A DNA stretch of 64,000 nucleotides from Rhodospirillales bacterium (GCA_023898785.1 CP060239.1:2046001-2110000); one strand, 5' to 3'. Counted from the stretch's first letter, positions 7,799 to 16,667 are shown. Program-made: numbers and translations. Notes: generated from the sequence alone by a model not told the origin.

Positions 7799-9106
7799 TT
7801 AGATAGCTTTTTTGACACCGCGTTTGTTTGATTTGCTGTAGTCAAGCTGTGGGATCGGGCGGGCGCGCCTGCTCCTCATATATTCGCTGATTGTTTCAAC
7901 GGCGTGGCTTAGTTTGGGCACCGGGATTGGCCGCTGGGTCATTTTTTCGGCCTTGTAGTGTGACATCGCTCCGATGGCTTCGAGGTGGAAAGATTGGCGT
8001 CCTAGATTGTTGAGAGGGTACCATAATGTTCGATCAGCACCGCGCAGCCAGACGAATTGCGCCGGAGCTAGGACGCCGCCTTCATCACGCGCGGTGGCTA
8101 GTGCGCGCAGAAGAGCGGTGGTAACAAAGGCATGCTGGTTGCATTTCGATAGTATGCCCCCTGATAAGTCTTTGTTTTTAAGTATTTTACGGGCATCTTT
8201 GAGCAGGGATTTATCTTGGCTGAGCTTTAAACCGTTTTTATGGGTCCAGCACAGGGCAAGGCGGCTCAGCATGTCATCACATTCGTTTCGTTTGCGCGAG
8301 GCTTTCAGGCAGAATGCCGCCAGAAGAATTTGTTGGTAGGGTTTGAGCGCCATTGCGCCTTTCCAGCGACCATAGAGTTGGTGCATAAAGGCTCTGGCAG
8401 CGGCTTCTTCGTCAATCTGCCCATCCGGGGCCGGGATGTTATTGTATGCCAGCCATTCTTCGGGGCCCAGAGCTTCGGCAAAGGCGGGCAGTTCTGCGGG
8501 AACCGGAGAGCCGGGCGGGCGTGGCGGTTGTGTGGAGGGGTTAAAATCTACGAAAGGTGCAATGATTGGAAAGTTTTTAGCTTGGCGGTGAATTAATCCT
8601 TCAAGGCCCAGTCGGCTGCGGTAATGGGTTTTGGGGCCGCTGAAGATGCACCATAGAGCGCCGATTCCGGCAATTATAATCATTGTGATGCGCATGGGAG
8701 CCATAGTTGCGGCCGTGAAAAGTTCGAGGTGGTTTATAGTGAGTGCGGTTTTATTGTAATTGGCCATGCCGAAATACAGGCTACGCTGGGGGCTGCGGAT
8801 TTCTCCTCTTGCTAATTGATCACGGACGATTTGTTCATTGCCGTTGAAAATATCCCAGAAACTTATTTCCCGCCCATAGATAAAGATCTTGTAGGGGGTG
8901 TCGATCAGGCCAACGGTTTCCCCAGCCATGATAAACCATTGCAAAATCCAGGCTTCCGTATAGCGGATCCAGCGTACAATATTGCGTACCTCGTCTGACT
9001 GATAATACCAAAAAATCCATACAATAACGGCTAGAACCACCAACATGATGGACCAGCCAATAGCGTTTTCGTGTAGTGTATTTTCAGCTTGTTGTCCGCC
9101 AGCCAA
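7799..9106 (-). CDS. dotM: DotM/IcmP-type protein of the type IVB coupling complex
   Basis: DotM partners DotL in the inner-membrane coupling complex of Dot/Icm systems. The 435-aa protein has hydrophobic segments at about residues 17-34, 52-68 and 135-157, then a long cytoplasmic domain. This domain contains EEAAARAFMHQLYGRW, KPYQQILLAAFCLKASRKR, HAFVTTALLRALATARDEGG and FVWLRGADRTLWYPLNNLGR, the pattern I associate with DotM/IcmP/TrbA-like proteins. It is the first gene of the minus-strand block; its promoter should lie in 9107-9358. Confidence 0.8.
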   Translation of the reverse strand: MAGGQQAENTLHENAIGWSIMLVVLAVIVWIFWYYQSDEVRNIVRWIRYTEAWILQWFIMAGETVGLIDTPYKIFIYGREISFWDIFNGNEQIVRDQLARGEIRSPQRSLYFGMANYNKTALTINHLELFTAATMAPMRITMIIIAGIGALWCIFSGPKTHYRSRLGLEGLIHRQAKNFPIIAPFVDFNPSTQPPRPPGSPVPAELPAFAEALGPEEWLAYNNIPAPDGQIDEEAAARAFMHQLYGRWKGAMALKPYQQILLAAFCLKASRKRNECDDMLSRLALCWTHKNGLKLSQDKSLLKDARKILKNKDLSGGILSKCNQHAFVTTALLRALATARDEGGVLAPAQFVWLRGADRTLWYPLNNLGRQSFHLEAIGAMSHYKAEKMTQRPIPVPKLSHAVETISEYMRSRRARPIPQLDYSKSNKRGVKKAI

Positions 9107-9429
9107 AGAAAGATCGCCTCTTTAGAAAAGTTACTCTTGCCAGTGTAGCAAGAAAAAGAGGGTAAAACTACTTTGATGAGGGTAAAATTTGCGCCGTTTT
9201 TTAAAATCTGTTTGCAAAGGTTGTTTTTTTTGATAAGACCATGGCCGAGCCTTTGTTGAAAGGGTTTTAAGTCGGTGCGCTGCAGGCTCAGTTGGTTTTA
9301 TATTGGTTTCTGGTGCGTTTGTAATTATGGGCTCTACTCGTAGAAGCGGTTAAATTTAAAGGGGTTTCGATCTTTCCCCGTTCTGTAGTAGGGATATAAT
9401 AAGATTGACGATATATTTTAGGTTGGTGA
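9107..9429. other. Intergenic region upstream of dotM and the tRNA cluster
   Basis: No convincing reading frame. The dotM promoter must lie here on the minus strand. From 9359 onward a sequence beginning AAGGGGTTTCGATCTTTCCC is echoed at 9502 by AAGGGGTTATCATCTTGCCC, so the leader of the tRNA-Thr gene is tandemly duplicated. Confidence 0.4.
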
Positions 9430-9468
<39 letters not shown>

Positions 9469-9565
9469 TAAACGGTCGGCAGTGTAGGACGCAAAAGTTT
9501 CAAGGGGTTATCATCTTGCCCCTGCCCCTAATAAGGCGATAATAAGGTGAACGGAAATAGTGTAC

Positions 9566-9641
<76 letters not shown>

Positions 9642-9699
9642 TTTTCCGCCATTTTTGGGAGGTCTATGTCACCTTATTAGGCCTTATTACATCTCTTGC

Positions 9700-9774
9700 T
9701 GGGGTGTAGCCAAGCGGTAAGGCAGCGGTTTTTGGTATCGCCATGCGCAGGTTCGAATCCTGCCACCCCAGCCA
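9700..9774 (+). tRNA. tRNA-Gln (anticodon TTG)
   Basis: Acceptor stem TGGGGTG pairs with CACCCCA (9764-9770). The anticodon stem GCGGT/ATCGC frames a loop reading TTG, and the T loop is GGTTCGAATCC. CCA is encoded at 9772-9774. It lies 58 bases after tRNA-Thr and may be co-transcribed with it. Confidence 0.93.
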
Positions 9775-9787
9775 TTTGCATAATATT

Positions 9788-9961
9788 CTAGATTATTCCT
9801 GATAATATTTGAGCTGCAAATTGGGCTACAAGGGCCAGGAAAAGCGTATAGTTTCTAGCACTATACAGCCATAATGCACTGTCACTGATGTCATTCATTT
9901 CTTCAACAAGCTTTACGATTTTTTCATCGCTTTTATCTTGTTCGCTAAGAATTCTGTTCAT
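9788..9961 (-). CDS. Small membrane protein abutting an IS end, possibly truncated
   Basis: 57 residues beginning MNRILSEQDKSDEKIVKLVE and ending with a hydrophobic segment (LFLALVAQFAAQILSGII). The ATG lies two bases from the IS3-type element, there is no ribosome binding site in the element next to it, and the frame stays open into the element. The visible part may therefore be the C-terminal remainder of a longer gene cut by the insertion. Confidence 0.35.
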   Translation of the reverse strand: MNRILSEQDKSDEKIVKLVEEMNDISDSALWLYSARNYTLFLALVAQFAAQILSGII

Positions 9962-10029
9962 AGAGGTGGCCCCAAGAATTCGGACAGTGAGTTAAGCTAC
10001 GATCTATGACCGAAGGAGGGTCATGGATT

Positions 10030-10341
10030 ATGAGTAAGACAAGGAAGAACTACCCGGCGAAGTTTAAAGCGCAGGTTGCGCTGGCGGCGTTGCGGGAGGA
10101 CGCGCCGATCACGGAGCTGTCATCCCGTTACGGGGTGCATGCGACGGTCATTCACCGTTGGAAGAAGGAGGCTCTGGCTGCGCTGGAGGCGGGTTTTGCG
10201 GGCAAGCTGGAATCGCGAGCGGACGCGCATAACGCCGAGGTCAGGGACTTGCACGCCAAGATCGGACAGCTGACAGTGGAACGTGATTTTTTAGCCGATG
10301 CCTCCGCCCGGTTGCGGTCCGGGGGCGGCAGGAAATGGTAG
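10030..10341 (+). CDS. IS3-family transposase OrfA (HTH), copy 1
   Basis: Helix-turn-helix DNA-binding subunit (ITELSSRYGVHATVIHRWKK) followed by a leucine-zipper-like helix (EVRDLHAKIGQLTVERDFLA). ATG 10030 follows GGAGG closely; an upstream in-frame ATG at 10006 is less likely. The stop overlaps the orfB start as ATGGTAG. Confidence 0.88.
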   Translation: MSKTRKNYPAKFKAQVALAALREDAPITELSSRYGVHATVIHRWKKEALAALEAGFAGKLESRADAHNAEVRDLHAKIGQLTVERDFLADASARLRSGGGRKW

Positions 10342-11240
10342 ACCCGTCCAATGACAATATCGGCATCGCGGCGCAGTGCCGGTTGCTGGGGATCAGCCGC
10401 TCTGGCTGGTATTACGAGCGGCGCGGGGAGAGCGCGGACAATTTGGCGCTGATGCGGCTGATTGACGCGCAATTCCTGCAAACCCCGTTTTACGGGTCCC
10501 GTCAGATGGCCCGGCATCTGCGCCGTCAGGGGTACGAGGTAGGCCGCACCCGCGTGCGGCGTCTGATGCGCCTGATGGGAATCGAGGCGGTCTATCAAAG
10601 GCCGCGCACTTCGATGCCGCATCCCGGCCACCGGATTTATCCCTACCGGCTCAAGGGGCTCACGATCACCCGCCCGAACCATGTATGGTGCGCGGATATC
10701 ACGTACATCCCTGTCAAACGCGGGTTTTTGTATCTGGTAGCGATCATGGACTGGGCCAGCCGGAAGGTGCTGGCCTGGCGGCTGTCGAACACGATGGAAA
10801 CGCGCTTTTGCGTGGAGGCGCTGGAGGAAGCCATCGCCCGCTACGGGCCGCCGGAGATCTTCAATACCGATCAGGGCAGCCAGTTCACGGCGGACGCGTG
10901 GACGGGCGTCCTGAAAGAAAACGGGATCGCGATCTCGATGGACGGCAAGGGCCGCTGGATGGACAATGTGTTCATCGAGCGGCTGTGGCGGAGTCTGAAA
11001 TATGAATGCGTGTATCTGAACGCGTTCGAGAGCGGCCTGCAAGCCAGGCGGGATATCGGGCGCTGGCTGGCGTTTTACAACGCGCAGAGGCCGCATTCGG
11101 TATTTGATGGACAACCCCCGGACGACGTTTATGATGAACGAAATTTTGTTTCTCCGGCCTCGGGCGTGCCGCCGCCGCCTAACGGCTCCGGCGGCCGCGC
11201 CCTTCACCCGGAGAAACAAAACCACAGGCAGGCGGCATGA
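10335..11240 (+). CDS. IS3-family transposase OrfB (DDE integrase core), copy 1
   Basis: N-terminal HTH_21-like region (CRLLGISRSGWYYERRG) and rve-type catalytic core. The first Asp lies in WCADITYIP, the second in FNTDQGSQF, and the Glu in NVFIERLWRSLKYE. It ends with the Ala/Pro/Gly-rich tail typical of the group. It is complete at 301 aa and differs from copy 2 at GQPPDD versus GQTPDD and GVPPPP versus GLPPPP. Confidence 0.93.
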   Translation: MVDPSNDNIGIAAQCRLLGISRSGWYYERRGESADNLALMRLIDAQFLQTPFYGSRQMARHLRRQGYEVGRTRVRRLMRLMGIEAVYQRPRTSMPHPGHRIYPYRLKGLTITRPNHVWCADITYIPVKRGFLYLVAIMDWASRKVLAWRLSNTMETRFCVEALEEAIARYGPPEIFNTDQGSQFTADAWTGVLKENGIAISMDGKGRWMDNVFIERLWRSLKYECVYLNAFESGLQARRDIGRWLAFYNAQRPHSVFDGQPPDDVYDERNFVSPASGVPPPPNGSGGRALHPEKQNHRQAA

Positions 11241-11303
11241 CAATAACCAACCGATCGTAGCTTAACTTCGCCGCAAAGCTGGCCGAAGAACCGAGACCAC
11301 CTC

Positions 11304-12462
11304 TATGAGTGTTTTCCGGCCAGCTTTCTTAATAGGCAGCCTACCTTCATTGATTTCGTTGTATAAGGCGGTGTGTCCCATGCCCATGATCTTACAGGCT
11401 TCTTTCACACGGACGTAAAGACGATCTTCTAATACAGGCATTTCTTCCGGTGGTGGCATTTTGGGTTTCGTAGGCTTATTTTTCTTTTGCTCCTCAATCG
11501 CCCTGATCTGTCTTCGCATATCGCGCGCCAGAATATCGAAGGCTAGGGCTTGTGCGCGTAGATTCATGGCTGTGCGTTCTGAAAATTCTTTGATTGAATG
11601 ATGCATGGTACTTAGATGGATATCCTTGATTTTATGCCCCTTTGTTAACCCTTTAAATCTCAATTTCTTCTCGTAGTAGTCAGAGCCGGCTTGGTGAGCA
11701 AATGAAATAGAGATGCTACTTTCATTGCATTCTTTGACGAAGTTCCAAATCTGGACCTTGAGACCCTCAAAATCAAAGTCATCTTCGCCAGTATCCAAAG
11801 AAAATGTTTCGACAAATACACCGTCGTCATTTTTGGCCATTTCGACCTCTTCACCGACACGAATGTAATTGGCTTTTTCACATTTCAAAATATAGAGACC
11901 ATTGTTATCTTTTTTTAGATTAAAGCGCTGACGAATTGCTGCTTCCCATGCTGTTGATCCTGAATATGTTGCAGCGCCTTTTGGAGGATGTCCAAGAAGT
12001 AGAATAGATATATTTGCTGATACGCATAGTTCATAAATAGCATTCATAAAGCGCGTTGTTTCTGATCTATCGTTTTCATTGCCGCCGTAAACATTGGCTA
12101 TATTGTCGATTACAACAAATTCAAAATTCTCATTTTTTATAGTCTTTATAAAAGCATTGAAAAATCCAGTTTTTGTACTTGTTTTCCCGTGTGCAACGTA
12201 TTCAATGAACAGGTTGTCTGAGCCAGCACGGCAACAAAAAACTAAATTATTTTTAAAATCTTGAAAACGCCATTCATGTGCTTTGCACATGCGATCAAGA
12301 CGTCTGTGAACTTCATCTAAATCATCTTCGCATGATAAAATTAGGCATTTTGAAGTATTGGTTTTAAAGCCCATAAAATCATGTCCTAGAGCAATAGAGG
12401 CAGACATTTGTAGAGCTAATGTTGATTTCCCTATGCCTGGGTCACCATAAAGCGATACTGGA
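11304..12462 (-). pseudogene. RecA-like AAA ATPase (RepA type) truncated at both ends by IS copies
   Basis: Between the two IS copies the minus strand encodes an ATPase. The frame runs from the IS2 boundary with SPVSLYGDPGIGKSTLALQM (Walker A GDPGIGKS), then SKCLILSCEDD and FEFVVIDNIANVYGG (Walker B), ISILLLGHPPKG, and a C-terminal excisionase-like HTH (RVKEACKIMGMGHTALYNEI) cut off after GRKTLI. This is the AAA_25/RepA family found in plasmid, phage and integrative-element replication modules. The N-terminus before Walker A is missing, and the apparent stop at 11262 lies inside the IS. Base composition is AT-richer than the flanks. Confidence 0.75.
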
Positions 12463-12525
12463 GAGGTGGTCTCGGTTCTTCGGCCAGCTTTGCGGCGAAG
12501 TTAAGCTACGATCGGTTGGTTATTG

Positions 12526-13431
12526 TCATGCCGCCTGCCTGTGGTTTTGTTTCTCCGGGTGAAGGGCGCGGCCGCCGGAGCCGTTAGGCGGAGGCGGCAA
12601 GCCCGAGGCCGGAGAAACAAAATTTCGTTCATCATAAACGTCGTCCGGGGTTTGTCCATCAAATACCGAATGCGGCCTCTGCGCGTTGTAAAACGCCAGC
12701 CAGCGCCCGATATCCCGCCTGGCTTGCAGGCCGCTCTCGAACGCGTTCAGATACACGCATTCATATTTCAGACTCCGCCACAGCCGCTCGATGAACACAT
12801 TGTCCATCCAGCGGCCCTTGCCGTCCATCGAGATCGCGATCCCGTTTTCTTTCAGGACGCCCGTCCACGCGTCCGCCGTGAACTGGCTGCCCTGATCGGT
12901 ATTGAAGATCTCCGGCGGCCCGTAGCGGGCGATGGCTTCCTCCAGCGCCTCCACGCAAAAGCGCGTTTCCATCGTGTTCGACAGCCGCCAGGCCAGCACC
13001 TTCCGGCTGGCCCAGTCCATGATCGCTACCAGATACAAAAACCCGCGTTTGACAGGGATGTACGTGATATCCGCGCACCATACATGGTTCGGGCGGGTGA
13101 TCGTGAGCCCCTTGAGCCGGTAGGGATAAATCCGGTGGCCGGGATGCGGCATCGAAGTGCGCGGCCTTTGATAGACCGCCTCGATTCCCATCAGGCGCAT
13201 CAGACGCCGCACGCGGGTGCGGCCTACCTCGTACCCCTGACGGCGCAGATGCCGGGCCATCTGACGGGACCCGTAAAACGGGGTTTGCAGGAATTGCGCG
13301 TCAATCAGCCGCATCAGCGCCAAATTGTCCGCGCTCTCCCCGCGCCGCTCGTAATACCAGCCAGAGCGGCTGATCCCCAGCAACCGGCACTGCGCCGCGA
13401 TGCCGATATTGTCATTGGACGGGTCTACCAT
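12526..13431 (-). CDS. IS3-family transposase OrfB, copy 2
   Basis: DDE integrase-core transposase, identical in length to copy 1 and with the same catalytic context (WCADITYIP, FNTDQGSQF, NVFIERLWRS). Two substitutions near the C-terminus separate the copies. Confidence 0.93.
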   Translation of the reverse strand: MVDPSNDNIGIAAQCRLLGISRSGWYYERRGESADNLALMRLIDAQFLQTPFYGSRQMARHLRRQGYEVGRTRVRRLMRLMGIEAVYQRPRTSMPHPGHRIYPYRLKGLTITRPNHVWCADITYIPVKRGFLYLVAIMDWASRKVLAWRLSNTMETRFCVEALEEAIARYGPPEIFNTDQGSQFTADAWTGVLKENGIAISMDGKGRWMDNVFIERLWRSLKYECVYLNAFESGLQARRDIGRWLAFYNAQRPHSVFDGQTPDDVYDERNFVSPASGLPPPPNGSGGRALHPEKQNHRQAA

Positions 13432-13736
13432 TTCCTGCCGCCCCCGGACCGCAACCGGGCGGAGGCATCGGCTAAAAAATCACGTTCCACTGTCAGCTGT
13501 CCGATCTTGGCGTGCAAGTCCCTGACCTCGGCGTTATGCGCGTCCGCTCGCGATTCCAGCTTGCCCGCAAAACCCGCCTCCAGCGCAGCCAGAGCCTCCT
13601 TCTTCCAACGGTGAATGACCGTCGCATGCACCCCGTAACGGGATGACAGCTCCGTGATCGGCGCGTCCTCCCGCAACGCCGCCAGCGCAACCTGCGCTTT
13701 AAACTTCGCCGGGTAGTTCTTCCTTGTCTTACTCAT
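13425..13736 (-). CDS. IS3-family transposase OrfA, copy 2
   Basis: HTH subunit identical in the visible translation to copy 1 (MSKTRKNYPAKFKAQVALA at the start). Overlaps orfB by seven bases. Confidence 0.88.
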   Translation of the reverse strand: MSKTRKNYPAKFKAQVALAALREDAPITELSSRYGVHATVIHRWKKEALAALEAGFAGKLESRADAHNAEVRDLHAKIGQLTVERDFLADASARLRSGGGRKW

Positions 13737-13818
13737 AATCCATGACCCTCCTTCGGTCATAGATCGTAGCTTAACTCACTGTCCGAATTCTTGGGACCAC
13801 CTCTGAAAACACTAACAA

Positions 13819-14157
13819 TTAATTTGTTCTAAAACTATGAGGGTGCTTGAGGTTAAACTCTTCTATATTTTGTAGATGTTTCGGATCAAAACCTTCTTTA
13901 CGAACACTTGCCAAAAGATCTTGGAATTCTTCGCTGTATTTTGCTGCTGTTGAATGTGCTTTTTTGTCATCTTTAACATTCAGATCCATTACAATCTTAG
14001 CACCAACTTTTTTGGATTCTTTTGTATTATCTGAATAATACTGCGATAATACCAATATCCAAACCGCAGAGGCGGCTTTGAGTGCGCGGGGTTTGATCCG
14101 CAAGGGTTGGGCATAGACGTCAGCGATGGAAAAGAATGATTTTGACAGATCTGCCAA
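13819..14157 (-). CDS. Hypothetical protein divergent from hipBA
   Basis: 112 residues, soluble and lysine-rich towards the C-terminus (MDLNVKDDKKAHSTAAKYSE). No motif is recognised. It reads away from hipB, and the hipB -35 box lies within its first codons, so the two promoters overlap or face each other. It ends 16 bases from the end of the IS3-type element but has its own stop, so it may be complete. Confidence 0.5.
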   Translation of the reverse strand: MADLSKSFFSIADVYAQPLRIKPRALKAASAVWILVLSQYYSDNTKESKKVGAKIVMDLNVKDDKKAHSTAAKYSEEFQDLLASVRKEGFDPKHLQNIEEFNLKHPHSFRTN

Positions 14158-14223
14158 ACTAACCTATAATGTTTTATATATAGCGCATTAAAATGTTTAA
14201 TGCTTTAATTATAAGACATTATA
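14142..14223 (+). promoter_or_regulatory. hipBA promoter with palindromic operator candidates
   Basis: TTGACA at 14142-14147 and TATAAT at 14165-14170 have a 17-base spacer, a consensus sigma-70 promoter. A perfect 8-3-8 palindrome, GCATTAAAATGTTTAATGC, lies at 14185-14203 just after the expected transcription start. An outer inverted pair, TATAATGTTTTAT (14165-14177) and ATAAGACATTATA (14211-14223), overlaps the -10 box with one mismatch. HipB-type antitoxins repress their own promoter through such palindromes (family knowledge), so these are likely autoregulatory sites. Confidence 0.65.
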
Positions 14224-14224
14224 A

Positions 14225-14560
14225 ATGAAAAAAACAAAAAAGACATATTCACGCTATACGCTTGAAGCCCTGAAGCTTTTATCGGGACAGATTAAGGCTG
14301 CGCGGGTGGAATCAGGCATAATTGCTGCGGATTTGGCGGCGCGCGCCGGTATTTCACGGGGGTTATTATACCGCATCGAAAACGCCGATCCGTCCTGTAG
14401 CATTGGGGTGGTGTTTGAAGTTGCCAGTTTGCTTGGATTGCCGCTTTTTAATGCTGATCTGGATGACCTGAAGGCTAAAAACAAATTTATCGAAGATAAG
14501 CTGGCTTTGCTCCCTGCAAAGGTTAAGGCCAAGAAAATAGAGGTGGATGATGACTTCTAG
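14225..14560 (+). CDS. hipB: HipB-like antitoxin, XRE-family HTH protein
   Basis: 111 residues with a helix-turn-helix at about residues 20-60 (SGQIKAARVESGIIAADLAA, then ARAGISRGLLYRIENADPSC). The C-terminal tail is Lys/Asp-rich and probably flexible. It overlaps the kinase gene that follows by 14 bases, the usual coupled antitoxin-toxin order. Expected to bind and neutralise HipA and repress the shared promoter. Confidence 0.85.
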   Translation: MKKTKKTYSRYTLEALKLLSGQIKAARVESGIIAADLAARAGISRGLLYRIENADPSCSIGVVFEVASLLGLPLFNADLDDLKAKNKFIEDKLALLPAKVKAKKIEVDDDF

Positions 14561-15812
14561 CGCACCCACCAAGGAGGGGTATGTCTGGATCTGGCTTCCT
14601 GGCAAGGTACAGCCCGTGGTCGCTGGAAAACTTACACTGGCCGGATCAAAGATTTTGTTCAATTACGGTCAGAGTTATCTGGAGCGTGAAAACGCCATTC
14701 CGATTGATCCAAAAGAATTACCTTTAAAAGCGGGGGTACAGAAAAACAAAAGCGCGGAGGCCTTGCACGGCTGTTTACGAGACGCTGCGCCGGATGCCTG
14801 GGGGCGGCGTGTGATTTTGAACAAACTGCTCGGGCGTAAAGGAAAAAATGCCGATACCGCTGATTTGGGTGAGATGGCGTATCTGATGGAATCCGGCTCA
14901 GACCGGATAGGTGCGCTCGATTTTCAGGCTTCGCCTACGGATTATGTTCCCCGATTATCAGGCAATGCACCGCTTGAAACCTTGCTGCACTCAGCAGAAC
15001 TTGTTGAAAAAGGCGTGCCTCTTAGTGAAGAACTGGCGCAGGCTCTCCATCACGGAACGTCCATCGGCGGCGCACGCCCCAAAGCCATGCTGGAAGCAGA
15101 TGATAAAAAATACATCGCTAAATTTTCATCGAGCACGGATGTTTATAATGTCATCAAGGCCGAATTTATGGCGATGCGCCTGGCAAAACATTGCGGTCTG
15201 AAGGTGGCTGATGTTCGGCTGGAGACTGTGTCGGGCAAAGATGTTTTGTTGATCGAGCGTTTTGATCGGCAACGCTCTTCTGCGGGTTGGGCCCGCAAAT
15301 TGATGCTCTCGGCGCTCACGCTTTTGGAATTGGATGAAATGGGTGCACGCTATGCCAGCTATCAGGATCTGGCGGAAATTATCCGTCACCGATTTGCAGA
15401 TCCGCAAAAAACGCTGGAGCAGCTTTTTGCGCGTTTGGTGTTCAATATTTTGTGCAGCAATAACGATGACCACGCCCGCAACCATGCGGCATTCTGGGAC
15501 GGGAAGGCTCTGAAATTAACCCCGGCCTATGATATTTGCCCACAGCTTAGAAGCGGTGAGGAAGCAACGCAAGCCATGCTGATAGAGGGTGACAACCGTT
15601 CCAGCCGCTTGGCCACAGCCCTGGCCGGTGCTAGACACTTTTTGCTGGATGAAAAAAAGGCCAGAGAAATTATCGACAACCAGATTAAGACGATCCATTC
15701 AAAATGGGATGACGTGGCGCAGGAAGCGTCCTTAACAGATATTGAATATACGCTTTTCAAAGAGCGGCTTTTCCTAAGGCCGTATGCTTTTGAAGGGTAT
15801 TCGGAGAGTTGA
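14547..15812 (+). CDS. hipA: HipA-like serine/threonine kinase toxin
   Basis: 421 residues. HipA-type kinases phosphorylate a translation target (GltX in E. coli) and cause dormancy; the target here is unknown. Visible are the N-terminal HipA_N-like domain (LTLAGSKILFNYGQSYL), the Gly-rich loop HHGTSIGGARPKAML, the probable ATP Lys in KKYIAKF, the catalytic loop SNNDDHARNHAAFW, and the metal-binding YDICPQ. All key elements look intact. ATG 14547 is followed directly by a second ATG at 14550, which would serve equally well. Confidence 0.88.
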   Translation: MMTSSAPTKEGYVWIWLPGKVQPVVAGKLTLAGSKILFNYGQSYLERENAIPIDPKELPLKAGVQKNKSAEALHGCLRDAAPDAWGRRVILNKLLGRKGKNADTADLGEMAYLMESGSDRIGALDFQASPTDYVPRLSGNAPLETLLHSAELVEKGVPLSEELAQALHHGTSIGGARPKAMLEADDKKYIAKFSSSTDVYNVIKAEFMAMRLAKHCGLKVADVRLETVSGKDVLLIERFDRQRSSAGWARKLMLSALTLLELDEMGARYASYQDLAEIIRHRFADPQKTLEQLFARLVFNILCSNNDDHARNHAAFWDGKALKLTPAYDICPQLRSGEEATQAMLIEGDNRSSRLATALAGARHFLLDEKKAREIIDNQIKTIHSKWDDVAQEASLTDIEYTLFKERLFLRPYAFEGYSES

Positions 15813-15816
15813 GGCA

Positions 15817-16143
15817 ATGAACAATAATTTCATCGGCACGTGGCTTTTTACAAAAATAGAAAATTATGACCTCAATCCATCCGATTTAGGCGTAATACGA
15901 TTTGATGCGGAGGGACGTGGAGAGTTTGAATTCGATGTGAACTACGGTGCTATGAGCTGTGGCCATGGACAAAATATTGTGCATTTTGGTTGGGAGGGAA
16001 ATAGCGAATGCGATCCTGCTCACGGCACGGGCTGGGCAGAGCTTGATGAGAATAATCTCAATGAGATAACAGGTTGCATAGAATTTTTTCAAGGTGATGA
16101 ATTTGAATTTACAGCGGTGAAACATGGCACTAAAAACTCTTAA
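15817..16143 (+). CDS. Hypothetical protein downstream of hipA
   Basis: 108 residues starting MNNNFIGTWLF, acidic, with a Cys/His/Gly-containing middle (GAMSCGHGQNIVHFGW, ECDPAHGTGWAEL). Predicted mostly beta, with no signal peptide. It starts four bases after the hipA stop and overlaps the SWIM gene by 20 bases, so it is probably in the same transcript. Not recognised. Confidence 0.55.
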   Translation: MNNNFIGTWLFTKIENYDLNPSDLGVIRFDAEGRGEFEFDVNYGAMSCGHGQNIVHFGWEGNSECDPAHGTGWAELDENNLNEITGCIEFFQGDEFEFTAVKHGTKNS

Positions 16144-16648
16144 ATTTTTTCTGTCGAAAGAAAAACTCCAGGAGCTGGCCGGTGAGAAAGTTTATGCGCG
16201 CGGAGTTGATTATCATGCAAAAGATTGCGTAGAGCTTTTGTTCTACGCACCATGCAGAGCTGCCGCCGAAGTTCACGGAACACATCCTTACCGCGTCGAT
16301 TTTAGCGTTTCCGAAAACAGAAATTTGGAAGCTGATTGCACCTGTCCGGCCATGCATGACTGGGGATTTTGCAAACATGCCGTCGCCACGGCTCTGTTAC
16401 TTCTGGACAACGAGCCGGCAAAAAACGCTCCTCAACCAAAACAAAAACCTGATAATTTTGCAAAAACCTATCCCAACATCGCGGGCTGGATACAGGATGG
16501 CTGGATTGAGATTGGCCGCGACGGAGAGAGCGCCTCAATGATCCGTATTCTGGATCGCGGTGGCCTGGTCTGGGAAGGTGGCACGCGGCATAAATCCATT
16601 GATGGCATGTTGGCTGAGGCGGAAGAAGAGTTGAAAGACTGGATGTGA
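16124..16648 (+). CDS. SWIM zinc-finger domain protein
   Basis: 174 residues. The SWIM motif CxCx(n)CxH is present as DCTCPAMHDWGFCKHAVA at about residues 70-90. SWIM domains bind zinc and mediate DNA or protein contacts. The C-terminal half (NIAGWIQDGWIEIGRDG and the segment ending EEELKDWM) has no recognised domain. It overlaps the preceding small gene, which places it at the end of the hipBA-linked transcript. Confidence 0.75.
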   Translation: MALKTLKFFLSKEKLQELAGEKVYARGVDYHAKDCVELLFYAPCRAAAEVHGTHPYRVDFSVSENRNLEADCTCPAMHDWGFCKHAVATALLLLDNEPAKNAPQPKQKPDNFAKTYPNIAGWIQDGWIEIGRDGESASMIRILDRGGLVWEGGTRHKSIDGMLAEAEEELKDWM

Positions 16649-16667
16649 TGTCTTGCTTGATTATAAA

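Larger units (their letters stand above)
9963..11303 (+). mobile_element. IS3-family insertion sequence, copy 1
   Basis: About 1341 bases with inverted ends GAGGTGG...CCACCTC and internal AGTTAAGCTACGATC near both ends. It carries overlapping orfA and orfB of IS3 type. A second copy of the same length lies inverted at 12463-13803; the visible orfB differences are two amino acids. No clear target-site duplication is seen around this copy, and the flanks CATA/TATG are inverted rather than direct. Confidence 0.85.
12463..13803 (-). mobile_element. IS3-family insertion sequence, copy 2 (inverted)
   Basis: Same element as 9963-11303 in the opposite orientation, with equal length (1341 bases) and GAGGTGG/CCACCTC ends. 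Together the copies bracket the truncated ATPase as an inverted pair, so recombination between them would invert the interior segment. Confidence 0.87.

Noticed and set aside
10152..11243. 363-codon frame antisense to the IS3-type orfB (and its twin at 12523-13614)
   Set aside because: Both copies mirror an intact DDE transposase; the product is a low-complexity shadow.
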